64,000 nucleotides of DNA from Pseudoalteromonas nigrifaciens (GTDB taxonomy: Bacteria; Pseudomonadota; Gammaproteobacteria; Enterobacterales; Alteromonadaceae), in assembly GCF_002221505.1 (NCBI RefSeq), contig NZ_CP011036.1:248001-312000 (forward strand). Reading direction: 5' to 3'. Below the pieces are notes generated by a model that saw nothing but the letters and a program-made list of their open reading frames with translations, did not search any database and was not told where the DNA came from. Of this stretch, positions 21,440 through 30,175 are shown piece after piece. Each line of letters begins with the position of its first letter. The first letter of the stretch is position 1. The position numbers were made by a program, and so were the translations under genes.

Positions 21440-22114
21440 GTGAAGCAACGCGGATTTACCTTACTTGAAGTGATGGTAGCCTTGGGGATTTTAGGCTTTG
21501 TTATTATGGCCACGCACCAAATACTAGATACCACTACCCGCGCCAAAGAGGCTTCGGATGATAAAATAGCCGAGCTAAATGGTTTGCAAACCACCTTTAG
21601 GTTAATGGATCAAGATTTTAGTCAAATGACCAAACGTGCTGTACGCAATGAAGCAGGCGATGTGCAAGAGCAGTATTTGCTAGCCGGACGCTATGTTTTA
21701 GATAGCCAATATGATGGCATTGGCTTTGTGCGCGACGGCTGGATAAATCCAATTAATTTATTACCACGCTCAGAATTACAAGCTGTGGGTTATCGCGTAA
21801 TAAACGACAACTTGGAGCGAGTGTACCGGGTATATGTTGATCAGCTTGACAATATGGAGCCGCGTGTACAGGTTGTTTTAAAAAACATTGAAGAGCTAAA
21901 GTTTGAATTTTTAGACGATAAAAACGAATGGCAAGCTAAGTGGCAAATTAAAGCACTTCCTAAAGCGGTTGCTGTTACGCTGCAACAAATAGAGGCAGAG
22001 CCAATTAGGCGAGTATTTTTAGTGCCAGGACAAGGTAAAGAAATTCTACCATCGAGCCCATCAACTGATGATGCACTGGCCGATGAAGGTAACCCGCAAG
22101 AAGGTGGGCAGTAA
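21440..22114 (+). CDS. gspJ: Type II secretion minor pseudopilin GspJ
   Basis: GspJ is the tip-complex pseudopilin that pairs with GspI and GspK. The GTG start follows the gspI stop directly. The prepilin motif RG|FTLLEVMVALGILGF starts at residue 4, and the conserved FRLMDQDFSQMTKRAVR segment lies at about residues 50-65. The 224 residues include a proline-rich tail. It overlaps gspK by one base. Confidence 0.93.
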   Translation: MKQRGFTLLEVMVALGILGFVIMATHQILDTTTRAKEASDDKIAELNGLQTTFRLMDQDFSQMTKRAVRNEAGDVQEQYLLAGRYVLDSQYDGIGFVRDGWINPINLLPRSELQAVGYRVINDNLERVYRVYVDQLDNMEPRVQVVLKNIEELKFEFLDDKNEWQAKWQIKALPKAVAVTLQQIEAEPIRRVFLVPGQGKEILPSSPSTDDALADEGNPQEGGQ

Positions 22115-23100
22115 TGGGGCTGCGTTCTTCTCGTGGAGCCGCACTTGTTATTGTGCTGTTTATTGTTGCATTAGCGGCCATTTTAGCCGTAGAAATGAGT
22201 GCTAACTTAATGGTGCAAGTGCAAAAAAGTACTAACTTACAGGGTCATCAACAAGCTAAGTGGTATGCCTATGGTGCAGAAGAGCTTGCCATAAAAGCGC
22301 TGATTAAAAGCAAAAGAGACGATCCTGACAAAACCACGTTAGATCAAATATGGGCGCAGCAAGGCGATATACCTTACCCAGTTGATAACGGCACACTAAG
22401 CGGAAAAATAACGGATTTACAAGCATGTTTAAACTTAAATGCTATAGCCGTAGAACCAGATTTAAATAGTGCTAGCAAAACCAATCCAGCGCACAAGGCC
22501 TTGTTCGCATTACTTGAAAATATTGAAGATTTACCGGCACAAGAGTCAGAGGAAACCATGGCTGACAGTGTGTTTGATTGGCTAGACGAAAACAGCATTA
22601 CATACCGTTCAGGAGCAGAAGAAGGGGAATACTTGTCGCGTCAATTTCCGTACATGACCGCAAATAGCTTATTTGCATCAACCTCAGAGCTGCGTTTGGT
22701 TAAAGGTTTTAACCCATTAGTAATGGAAAAAGTGCTGCCTTATGTTTGTGTAATACCTGGTAGCACTTTATTGTCTATTAATGTGAATACCTTAGCAGCA
22801 GAGCAAGCACTCATTTTAAGTACCCTTATAGATGAGCTAAGTGTATCGGGTGCTGAAGCTGTGATTGCTGCTCGCCCAGATGCAGGCTTTGAAAGTAAAG
22901 CTGCCTTTTTTGAACAAGTTCAGCAGCAAGGCGGGCAAAACGTCAAAGCGGTAGAAAAATTGTTTAGTATTAATAGCGAATATTTTAAATTACAAACGCA
23001 GGCAAACTTTGTTGATCTGCGTTTTTCGATGACCACATTACTGCACGCCAAAGATGGCGACGTAACGATACTGGCGCGAAAATTTGGAGGCGTACAGTGA
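22114..23100 (+). CDS. gspK: Type II secretion minor pseudopilin GspK
   Basis: GspK caps the pseudopilus tip. The leader-helix junction reads RG|AALVIVLFIVALAAI and lacks Glu at mature position +5. This is a known hallmark of GspK, because nothing is assembled above it. The 328-residue length with a large globular insertion fits the family. The last four bases overlap the GTG start of gspL. Confidence 0.93.
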   Translation: MGLRSSRGAALVIVLFIVALAAILAVEMSANLMVQVQKSTNLQGHQQAKWYAYGAEELAIKALIKSKRDDPDKTTLDQIWAQQGDIPYPVDNGTLSGKITDLQACLNLNAIAVEPDLNSASKTNPAHKALFALLENIEDLPAQESEETMADSVFDWLDENSITYRSGAEEGEYLSRQFPYMTANSLFASTSELRLVKGFNPLVMEKVLPYVCVIPGSTLLSINVNTLAAEQALILSTLIDELSVSGAEAVIAARPDAGFESKAAFFEQVQQQGGQNVKAVEKLFSINSEYFKLQTQANFVDLRFSMTTLLHAKDGDVTILARKFGGVQ

Positions 23101-24305
23101 CAGAAATACTGTTGATCCGCACGGGTCAAACCGAACAAGAGTTACTTAATTGGTTAATATACTCACCACAAGAACAACAAATAATAGCCAGTGGTGAGCT
23201 AGTTAATGCCAGTTATTTAAACGAACTGAGCGAAAAATCGCTAGGGCGCGAAGTCGTTGTATTATTGCCTTGTGACCAAGTGCAATTAAAAACGGTAATG
23301 CTACCGACTAAATGGAATCGTAAGTTAGAGCAAGCTTTGCCTTATATGCTCGAAGAAGATATAGCGTGCGATATAGATGAGCTATTTATTGCTGTAGGTG
23401 AGCCAGTGATGATTGGCGAGCAGCATGCTGTTCGTGTTGCTATGACCGACCGCGAATGGTTTGAGGCGTGGCTAGCGCTATTTGCAGAGCATAATTTATC
23501 GGTATATAAAATATTACCCGATGCTTTGTTATTACCCCCAGCAGATGAGGACACAGTAACGGCAATAGCACTTAATAATCAGTGGTTATTTAAACAAGGC
23601 CCATGGCGTATAAGTGCAGTAGAGACGAGCTGGTTAAATGGTTACTTAACAGCAATGGGTAATCCAGATGTAAAGCATTTTAGTCCGGCGACTCAGTTTC
23701 CTGAAACGGTAAACTTACAGGCTCAAACCAGTGATTACGACCTACCGCTGGCCTTATTTGCTAAGCAATTAGAGCATACTAAGTTTAATCTTCGCCAAGG
23801 TATGTATCAGCTTAAAAAGAAAAGCACCTTATGGTGGGGGTACTGGAAAAGTGCTGCCATTATTACCAGCGTTGCCTTAGTAGCGAGTATTACGATTAAA
23901 GCTATAGAGTTGCATCAGCTAAATACCCAGTTAGAACTTGCTAAAGCACAGGTAATTGAGCACTACCAAAAGGCATTTCCGGGAACTAAGGTTCGCCCAC
24001 ATCTTATTAAAAACCAAATTAAAGGTGCACTGGCAAAAATACAAGATACCAGCGACGCTGGATTTTTAGAGTTAACCACAGAGTTAGTGGGGGTGTTTTC
24101 GCAGGTAAGTAATTTTACCCCTGAAACACTGCGTTATGACAAAAAACGTAATGAATTACGTATGAGAGCACGCGCAAAAGACTTTCAAACCTTTGGTAAA
24201 GTTAAAGCCATACTTGAACAGCAAGGGTTAACGGTTGATCAAGGCTCGTTAAGTAACGATGGTGACTTTGTAGTTGGCGAAATTAAACTGCGAGGTGCAG
24301 TATGA
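23097..24305 (+). CDS. gspL: Type II secretion platform protein GspL
   Basis: GspL recruits GspE to the inner membrane through a cytoplasmic actin-like domain and binds GspM in the periplasm. The 402 residues comprise the cytoplasmic part (1-245), a single membrane helix (about 254-274) and a ferredoxin-like periplasmic domain (about 320-402). The start is GTG, overlapping gspK by four bases. An ATGA-type overlap of four bases with gspM follows. Confidence 0.92.
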   Translation: MTEILLIRTGQTEQELLNWLIYSPQEQQIIASGELVNASYLNELSEKSLGREVVVLLPCDQVQLKTVMLPTKWNRKLEQALPYMLEEDIACDIDELFIAVGEPVMIGEQHAVRVAMTDREWFEAWLALFAEHNLSVYKILPDALLLPPADEDTVTAIALNNQWLFKQGPWRISAVETSWLNGYLTAMGNPDVKHFSPATQFPETVNLQAQTSDYDLPLALFAKQLEHTKFNLRQGMYQLKKKSTLWWGYWKSAAIITSVALVASITIKAIELHQLNTQLELAKAQVIEHYQKAFPGTKVRPHLIKNQIKGALAKIQDTSDAGFLELTTELVGVFSQVSNFTPETLRYDKKRNELRMRARAKDFQTFGKVKAILEQQGLTVDQGSLSNDGDFVVGEIKLRGAV

Positions 24306-24775
24306 AACAGCAGTTAATTAAATATTGGCGCTCACTAAAAGAGCAAGAGCAGCAGTTAATAATCGTTGCGAGTGGTATTTTTATTGTGTTTATTTTAGTG
24401 ATGGGCATTTTTAGACCCTTAAATAATGCAATAGCAAGTGCCGAGCAATCGCAATTAAAACAGCAAGAGCTACTAGTGTGGGTTGATGAAAGTATTGTAA
24501 AGCTCAAGGCCGCTGGTAATACACAAGTGGTTAATAGTCAAAACATTAGCCAAATAGTTAACGCCACCCGCGGACGCTATAAAATAAATATTAGTAAAAT
24601 GCAGCCAAGTAATAACTCGCTACGTTTAACGCTCGACTCAGTAGAGTTTAATCAATTAATACTGTGGCTTGATGAACTGGTCAATCAACATGGTCTACGG
24701 GTCGAAAATTTAGATTTGAGCCGTGACGATAAGTCGGGCTATGTACGTGTTAGCCGTTTGCTATTAGAGAAGTAA
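24302..24775 (+). CDS. gspM: Type II secretion platform protein GspM
   Basis: GspM is a bitopic inner-membrane protein that stabilises GspL. The 157-residue product has one membrane helix at residues 18-37 (QQLIIVASGIFIVFILVMGI) and a periplasmic ferredoxin-like domain. The start overlaps the gspL stop by four bases. Length and position between gspL and gspN support the call. Confidence 0.9.
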   Translation: MKQQLIKYWRSLKEQEQQLIIVASGIFIVFILVMGIFRPLNNAIASAEQSQLKQQELLVWVDESIVKLKAAGNTQVVNSQNISQIVNATRGRYKINISKMQPSNNSLRLTLDSVEFNQLILWLDELVNQHGLRVENLDLSRDDKSGYVRVSRLLLEK

Positions 24776-24778
24776 TGA

Positions 24779-25537
24779 ATGAAAAAAATAATAACCTTAT
24801 CCATTGTATTTTTACTTAGTTTTATTGTGTTTTGTATTATTAAGTTACCTGTAGCGGTGGCCATTGACCTAGCAAAACCTTATTTTCCTAAGCAACTTGA
24901 AGTAGGGCAAAGTGTTGGCACTATTTGGCAAGGGCAAATGATGCAAGTGCGCTACCAAGGTGAGCAATTAAATAATGTGCGTTGGGATGTTGCCGGGTGG
25001 GCATTATTTACCGGTAAGTTAAATGCCAATGTAAAATTTGGTGACCCACGTGAGCGCAGTGATATATCGGGTTATGCAGATGTGAGCTTTGGTTTATTTA
25101 ATAAGCAAGTGAAAGTAACCAATGGATTAGTGCGCTCAACAGTTGAAAGAGCGATGCAACGCATACAACTTCCGTTACCTGTAACCGCTAAAGGTCGTGT
25201 GATCTTGGAATTGGCAGAGTATACATCGGGCGCACCTTATTGTGAGTCACTGCAAGGCGAGATAGCGAGCCCTAATATTGACGTACAAGGTTTGAACGGT
25301 TGGTTTAATATAGGCCCGCTTGGTGGTAACCTAAGCTGTAAATCGGGCGACATAGCCATACTTATCGACCCAGATAACACCTTAGGGCTTGAAGCTGATG
25401 CAACCCTAAAAGCTAATTTTGACTTTAAAGTATCAGGCTATGTAAAGCCCGATGCCACGTTGCCAAAAGATGTACATGATGCGGTTAAGTTTTTAGGTCG
25501 TCCAGATAATCAAGGCCGTTACCCGCTCAACTTTTAA
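24779..25537 (+). CDS. gspN: Type II secretion protein GspN
   Basis: GspN is an accessory component found in some but not all T2SS operons; its exact role is not settled. The 252-residue protein begins with a signal-anchor (IITLSIVFLLSFIVFCIIKLPVA). A predicted periplasmic beta-rich domain follows, with two cysteines near residues 151 and 180. It starts three bases after gspM and is the last gene of the operon. I see no strong terminator behind it. Confidence 0.88.
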   Translation: MKKIITLSIVFLLSFIVFCIIKLPVAVAIDLAKPYFPKQLEVGQSVGTIWQGQMMQVRYQGEQLNNVRWDVAGWALFTGKLNANVKFGDPRERSDISGYADVSFGLFNKQVKVTNGLVRSTVERAMQRIQLPLPVTAKGRVILELAEYTSGAPYCESLQGEIASPNIDVQGLNGWFNIGPLGGNLSCKSGDIAILIDPDNTLGLEADATLKANFDFKVSGYVKPDATLPKDVHDAVKFLGRPDNQGRYPLNF

Positions 25538-25558
25538 TGTTTAATATAAAGAGTTTTA

Positions 25559-26146
25559 ATGCAATTACCCCAATTTACTGAGCAGCACGCTAAGCAGCTC
25601 AGCACATTTTTAGACACCCAGTCTCAAGCGATGACGCTAACGCAAAGCCAAGGTTATTTATTTGGCGTAATTTGCTCTCCTGAGCCTCTAGACGTACATG
25701 AGTGGATGGCAGCAATTTTGCCTAATACAGCTAATAATGTAGATGAAGAAATGCTATTTTTATTTATGGCGCTATACCATCAAATTAGCGAGCAAGTATT
25801 TGAAGTAGGCTATAAATTACCAGCACAATATAATTACGAATTTTGCAGTAATTGGAGCGCAGGTTTTGTAACGGCAACAACGTCATATACTCAAAAGTTA
25901 TTAAGTTCAACCGCGTTAGAGGCAGAATATAAACAAGCCCTCGAAAGCGCTCAAGCCACATTAAGCTTTTTTGCACTTGATGGGCAAACCATTAGCCAAA
26001 TAGCGTTACAAAACAGTATTGATGAGCAGTTACTTTGCCAGCAGCAATATGAGCTAATGGGCGACTTTGCGCTAGGCTTTGCAGAGCTAGTGGAAATAGT
26101 CGCACTTAATAGTGGCTTGTATACAGATGAAGGATGGGAAGAGTAG
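25559..26146 (+). CDS. UPF0149 (YgfB/YecA-type) family protein
   Basis: The 195-residue product has the conserved UPF0149 pattern: an N-terminal helix, LTQSQGYLFGVICSPEPL near residue 28, and a helical body ending in an LVEIVALNSG region. E. coli YgfB has the same fold. No SEC-C zinc motif is present at the C-terminus, so it is nearer YgfB than YecA. It starts 21 bases after gspN and could be read from the gsp operon. Its function in this organism is unknown. Confidence 0.75.
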   Translation: MQLPQFTEQHAKQLSTFLDTQSQAMTLTQSQGYLFGVICSPEPLDVHEWMAAILPNTANNVDEEMLFLFMALYHQISEQVFEVGYKLPAQYNYEFCSNWSAGFVTATTSYTQKLLSSTALEAEYKQALESAQATLSFFALDGQTISQIALQNSIDEQLLCQQQYELMGDFALGFAELVEIVALNSGLYTDEGWEE

Positions 26147-26194
26147 TTTAGGCGCAGTAATGAGTTGAGCTTAAAATATAGCCGTGAAATAAAT

Positions 26195-26401
26195 TTAAGC
26201 GCCTAGCTCTAATATAATATCAGTGCAGCCTTGCTTGCACTTAATCAGCCCTTTGCCCGGCTCGCTGGTGGCTAAGTCGAGTGTTAAAACCCCATTACAT
26301 TGTTCGCACTTTAGCGTTTTACCTTGCGTGAGTTTTTTAAGCATATTACGTTGCTGGTGAAATGAGTCGCTGGCCTTTTTATTTAATCCAGAAAAGTCCA
26401 T
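26195..26401 (-). CDS. Small zinc-ribbon-like protein, uncharacterised
   Basis: The 68-residue protein has two Cys pairs, CEQC near residue 37 and CKQGC near residue 55. These could bind one zinc ion in a rubredoxin-like knuckle. The N-terminal half is basic and helical (NKKASDSFHQQRNMLKKL). I do not recognise the family. It sits immediately downstream of the next gene, sharing one base, so the two are probably co-translated. No signal peptide is seen, so it is probably cytoplasmic. Confidence 0.6.
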   Translation of the reverse strand: MDFSGLNKKASDSFHQQRNMLKKLTQGKTLKCEQCNGVLTLDLATSEPGKGLIKCKQGCTDIILELGA

Positions 26402-26760
26402 TATTTACCTCGCATGTGTTCTAGTGAGCCGGATACTATTTTACATACAGTATTTAAGCGCTCATCATAAAAATATAGGTTTAAGTCGCGCTCACGGCAG
26501 TAGCGTAAGTGAAATAATCTTATTGAGTCATCGGTAGTAAATGTTTTTTCGGTGTACTCACGCTCAGATTCAGACAGTGTTAACTGCGCACTAATTTCGT
26601 TTTTAGCCATACTGGCAGTAGGGCTGCGATTCACTTTGCTCGCATCACTTAAAAAGTCAATACCATCGTTAAATAACCGCTCACGAGGTTCTTTCACCAA
26701 AGGGTGATCGACTGTGAAAAAGGCGAGGACTACTATTACCAAAATAATAAATTTTTTCAT
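26401..26760 (-). CDS. Small exported or membrane-anchored protein, uncharacterised
   Basis: This 119-residue protein begins with a strong signal or anchor sequence (MKKFIILVIVVLAFFTV). The charged remainder contains two cysteines (YCRERDL and VCKIVSG) that could form a disulfide in the periplasm. It is the first gene of a two-gene minus-strand unit, divergent from ccoG. I do not recognise the family. The pairing of an exported Cys protein with a small zinc-ribbon protein is the only clue to function. Confidence 0.6.
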   Translation of the reverse strand: MKKFIILVIVVLAFFTVDHPLVKEPRERLFNDGIDFLSDASKVNRSPTASMAKNEISAQLTLSESEREYTEKTFTTDDSIRLFHLRYCRERDLNLYFYDERLNTVCKIVSGSLEHMRGK

Positions 26761-27040
26761 AGTTGGGTAAACTTTGATCCAAATAACATAAAATGATGCT
26801 GCAGTGTAATAAAATGCATTTGAAAAGCAAGTAACTAAAGTGAATAAATTATTAGCGATCTATGCCAGTAATTTTAGTCAATATTGTTATAATAGCTAAC
26901 AGCAGTTAGATATTTCTGAAATATCTGAAAGTATTCAAGTCTAGTTATAAATATTATACGTAATAAGTACGTTATTACACTATAAGGTAAACCTTGAATA
27001 TAGCTGAATTTTTATTTCCAAGCGGTGTTGAGGAACTTCG

Positions 27041-28471
27041 ATGGACAAACAAATTAAAGTAAAAAATATACCAGTTGAAGTAAAGATTCAAAAGCCGGAT
27101 CTTAGCGGGCAACAGGATCGGTTTAATCCACGTAATCGTATTTACGTGCGTGCTGTTAATGGCTTGCACCAACTTCTTAGGCAGCGAATTGGCTTTTTAG
27201 GTCTGTTGGCATTTATGCTGCTACCTTGGATAAATTTTAATGGTGAGCAAGCCGTTTTATTTGATTTAATAGGTCAAAAATACAACATTTTTGGTTTAAC
27301 CCTGTGGCCGCAAGACTTTACCATACTCGCCTTTATTTTTATGTTGGCCGCGTTTGCTTTGTTTTTGGTCACTACATTTTATGGACGAGTGTGGTGTGGT
27401 TATACCTGCCCACAAACGGTGTGGACTTTTACCTTTATTTGGTTTGAAGAAAAGTTTGAAGGTACGGCAAACCAACGTAAAAAGCTCGACCAACGAGCAA
27501 TGGACTTTGATAAGTTTTGGCGCAAAACCGCTAAGCACACCAGTTGGATTTTGTTTTCTTTATATACAGCAATTACATTTGTTGGTTACTTTACCCCTAT
27601 TCGTGAGCTACTCCCTGACTTTGTTACCTTTAATGCCGGTAGCTATGCTTTAATGAGCATTATCTTTTTTGCTGCTTGTACATACGGTAATGCTGGGTGG
27701 ATGCGCGAAATTATGTGTTTACATATTTGCCCATACTCACGTTTTCAGTCAGCCATGTTTGATAAAGATACCTATACAGTATCGTATGATGAAAAACGCG
27801 GTGAAAGCCGTGGCCCACGCTCGCGCAAAGTGGCACATGAAGATTTAGAAATAGGCGACTGTATTGACTGTAATTTATGCGTGCAAGTGTGCCCAACCGG
27901 TATAGACATACGTAATGGCTTACAAGCAGAGTGTATTAACTGTGGCGCTTGTATTGATGCATGTGATGGGGTGATGGATAAAATGAATTATCCACGCGGA
28001 CTTATTTCTTATACCACTGAGCGAAACTTAGAAACGCCAGAGAATAAAACCAACCCACTGCGGGCAAAAATTATTGGTTATATAGTGATCCTGGTTATTT
28101 TAACCAGTGCCTTGGTTGCCAATATTGCGCTGCGTAAAACGATGGAATTTGATATTATTCGCGATCGTAATCAGTTATATAGGGTTAATTTTGAAGGGTT
28201 GGTAGAAAACACCTACACCTTAAAAGTGATCAACAAAGCGCAGTATGAGCAAACCTTTACAATTAAAGTGCAAGGGCTCGATAACTTTAAGTACATAGGT
28301 AAACAAACGTTTAGGGTTAACGCAGGGCAATCGCACAATGTGCCTTTATCACTGGTTATGGATCCGTATGACTTAAAAGCGCCAATGACAGAATTTAACT
28401 TTGTGCTATCGCCGGTAGGCGAGCCCGACAATCAAATATCACAGTCGAGTAACTTTTTTAAAGCGCGGTAA
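27041..28471 (+). CDS. ccoG: Cytochrome oxidase accessory protein CcoG (FixG/RdxA)
   Basis: CcoG is an inner-membrane iron-sulfur protein needed for cbb3 oxidase assembly, with a role in copper reduction. The 476 residues contain several N-terminal membrane helices. The conserved WCGYTCPQTVW is near residue 113. Two 4Fe-4S motifs follow: CIDCNLCVQVCPTGI near residue 279 and CINCGACIDAC near residue 298. A C-terminal immunoglobulin-like domain covers about residues 370-476. An extended -10 sequence (TGTTATAAT, 26885-26893) is a possible promoter. No ccoNOP genes lie in the window. Confidence 0.95.
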   Translation: MDKQIKVKNIPVEVKIQKPDLSGQQDRFNPRNRIYVRAVNGLHQLLRQRIGFLGLLAFMLLPWINFNGEQAVLFDLIGQKYNIFGLTLWPQDFTILAFIFMLAAFALFLVTTFYGRVWCGYTCPQTVWTFTFIWFEEKFEGTANQRKKLDQRAMDFDKFWRKTAKHTSWILFSLYTAITFVGYFTPIRELLPDFVTFNAGSYALMSIIFFAACTYGNAGWMREIMCLHICPYSRFQSAMFDKDTYTVSYDEKRGESRGPRSRKVAHEDLEIGDCIDCNLCVQVCPTGIDIRNGLQAECINCGACIDACDGVMDKMNYPRGLISYTTERNLETPENKTNPLRAKIIGYIVILVILTSALVANIALRKTMEFDIIRDRNQLYRVNFEGLVENTYTLKVINKAQYEQTFTIKVQGLDNFKYIGKQTFRVNAGQSHNVPLSLVMDPYDLKAPMTEFNFVLSPVGEPDNQISQSSNFFKAR

Positions 28472-28480
28472 AGTTTAACA

Positions 28481-28504
28481 AAAAGCGGGGTGTTCCCCGC
28501 TTTT
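28481..28504 (+). terminator. Intrinsic terminator after ccoG
   Basis: AAAAGCGGGG (28481-28490), loop TGTT and CCCCGCTTTT (28495-28504) form a perfect 10-bp stem with a T-rich tail, ten bases after the ccoG stop. The stem overlaps a possible upstream GTG start of srkA, which argues against that start. Confidence 0.9.
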
Positions 28505-28522
28505 ATTTTATATAAGAAGTGT

Positions 28523-29497
28523 ATGAGTAAATTTAGCTTTATTGATTTAACACCAGATCTAATTCTTGATGCCATAGAAAGTGTTGGTATTTATGTTGAG
28601 TCTGGTTTATTGGCATTAAATAGTTACGAAAATAGAGTGTATCAATTTGTAGCAGAAGGCGGAAAACGCTACGTTGTTAAGTTTTATCGTCCAGAGCGTT
28701 GGAGCGAGGAGCAAATACAAGAAGAGCATGACTTTGCCTTTGAGTTAGCAGAGGCCGAAGTACCGGTTGTTGCGCCAATGGAATATAACGGGCAAAGCTT
28801 ATTTGAACACCAAGGCTATTTATTTACTTTATTTCCAAGTGTTGGCGGGCGTTTATTTGAAGTCGATAACTTAGATCAACTTGATGTACTAGGGCGCTTA
28901 ATTGGCAGAATGCACCAAGTTGCTAAAACAAAACCATTTACACAAAGGCCCACCCTAACCTGCGAAGAGTACTTACATACAGCAAAAGTTCATCTGCAAA
29001 AAAGTAACTTAGTACCTATGGGATTAGAAACTGCTTTTTATACCATTTTAGATTTGGTTATTAAGCAGGCTCAAACACAGTATATCAATGTAAAAACGAT
29101 ACGTTTGCATGGGGATTGCCATGCTGGCAATATATTATGGGCAGGCGATGCGTTAATGTTTGTTGATTTAGATGATAGTCGCCAGGGGCCACCCATTCAG
29201 GATCTATGGATGATGCTAAGTGGCGATCGACAAACGCAGCTGTTACAGTTAGATACCTTAGTAACCGCCTATGAAGAATTTTGTGATTTTGATCACTCAC
29301 AGCTTAAGTTGATCGAACCACTTCGGGCTATGCGTATCATCCATTACATGGGGTGGGTTGCAAAACGATGGAGCGATCCGGCTTTTGTGCGGAACTTTTC
29401 ATGGTTTGCCGATGACAAATACTGGGAGCAACAAATTTTAGCACTTAAAGAGCAGCTTGCCGCATTGCAAGAAGCACCGTTAAAATTATTGCCATAA
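28523..29497 (+). CDS. srkA: Stress response kinase A (YihE/RdoA)
   Basis: SrkA is a Ser/Thr protein kinase with an aminoglycoside-phosphotransferase fold that helps cells survive stress. The 324-residue protein has the catalytic LHGDCHAGNILW near residue 195 and the metal-binding FVDLDDSRQGPP near residue 213. The GTG at 28490 in the same frame lies inside the ccoG terminator, so the ATG at 28523 (MSKFSFIDLTPD) is preferred. The gene precedes dsbA, as yihE does in E. coli. Confidence 0.93.
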   Translation: MSKFSFIDLTPDLILDAIESVGIYVESGLLALNSYENRVYQFVAEGGKRYVVKFYRPERWSEEQIQEEHDFAFELAEAEVPVVAPMEYNGQSLFEHQGYLFTLFPSVGGRLFEVDNLDQLDVLGRLIGRMHQVAKTKPFTQRPTLTCEEYLHTAKVHLQKSNLVPMGLETAFYTILDLVIKQAQTQYINVKTIRLHGDCHAGNILWAGDALMFVDLDDSRQGPPIQDLWMMLSGDRQTQLLQLDTLVTAYEEFCDFDHSQLKLIEPLRAMRIIHYMGWVAKRWSDPAFVRNFSWFADDKYWEQQILALKEQLAALQEAPLKLLP

Positions 29498-29531
29498 CAT
29501 TTTATTCAAAAATATGTACAACGAGAGACTA

Positions 29532-30155
29532 ATGCTTAAAAAATTAAAACTGAGCCTACTACTTCTTTGTCTACCTTTTGCAGCACTTGCAGCAAACTTT
29601 GAAGTAGGTAATCAATATACAGTTATCGATATCGAAAAAAGTACTACACCACAAGTTACCGAATACTTTTCGTTTTATTGCCCGCATTGTTTCAAGTTTG
29701 AACCGGTTGCACACGCAATTGAAGAAAACCTACCTACAGGTGCGGTGTTTATAAAAAATCACGTTAACTTTTTAGGCGGCGTATCACCACAAGCACAAAG
29801 TAACTTGAGCCTAGCTTATTTAGTTGCTAAAAAGCACGGACAAGCAGATACGATTACAGACAAGATTTTTAAAAGTATTCATGTTCAGCGCGCACCACTG
29901 ACTGAAATTAAAGATCTAAAAAAATTATTAGATATAAATGGCATTAGTAGCGATACATTTGATCAAGATATTGCCAGTATGCCAATTATTGCAGCTGAAC
30001 AAGCAATGCAAGATAAACAAAATAAATACTCAAAATTAGGTGCGTTAACAGGCGTTCCTACTTTTATTGTAAACGACAAATATAAAATCAATCTAAATAC
30101 CATCAAGAGCCAAGAAGAGCTTGATGAGTTAGTTTCATTTTTACTCGCACTATAA
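29532..30155 (+). CDS. dsbA: Thiol:disulfide interchange protein DsbA, first paralogue
   Basis: DsbA introduces disulfide bonds into proteins arriving in the periplasm and is re-oxidised by DsbB. A signal peptide (LKLSLLLLCLPFAALAANF) precedes the thioredoxin fold with a helical insertion. The active site reads FSFYCPHCFKFE at about residues 45-55. The cis-Pro loop is GVPTFIVN near residue 180. The length is 207 residues from the ATG at 29532; an in-frame upstream ATG at 29514 is less likely. It lies behind srkA and 20 bases before a second dsbA. Confidence 0.95.
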   Translation: MLKKLKLSLLLLCLPFAALAANFEVGNQYTVIDIEKSTTPQVTEYFSFYCPHCFKFEPVAHAIEENLPTGAVFIKNHVNFLGGVSPQAQSNLSLAYLVAKKHGQADTITDKIFKSIHVQRAPLTEIKDLKKLLDINGISSDTFDQDIASMPIIAAEQAMQDKQNKYSKLGALTGVPTFIVNDKYKINLNTIKSQEELDELVSFLLAL

Positions 30156-30175
30156 AATATTGGAGCCATATAATA

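Noticed and set aside
26774..26787. Possible FNR box upstream of ccoG (TTGAT-N4-ATAAC)
   Set aside because: Only the left half matches the consensus, and it lies far from the coding start. There is not enough evidence for anaerobic control.
28490..28522. Upstream GTG start for srkA
   Set aside because: It lies inside the stem of the ccoG terminator and adds residues absent from the family. The ATG at 28523 is better.
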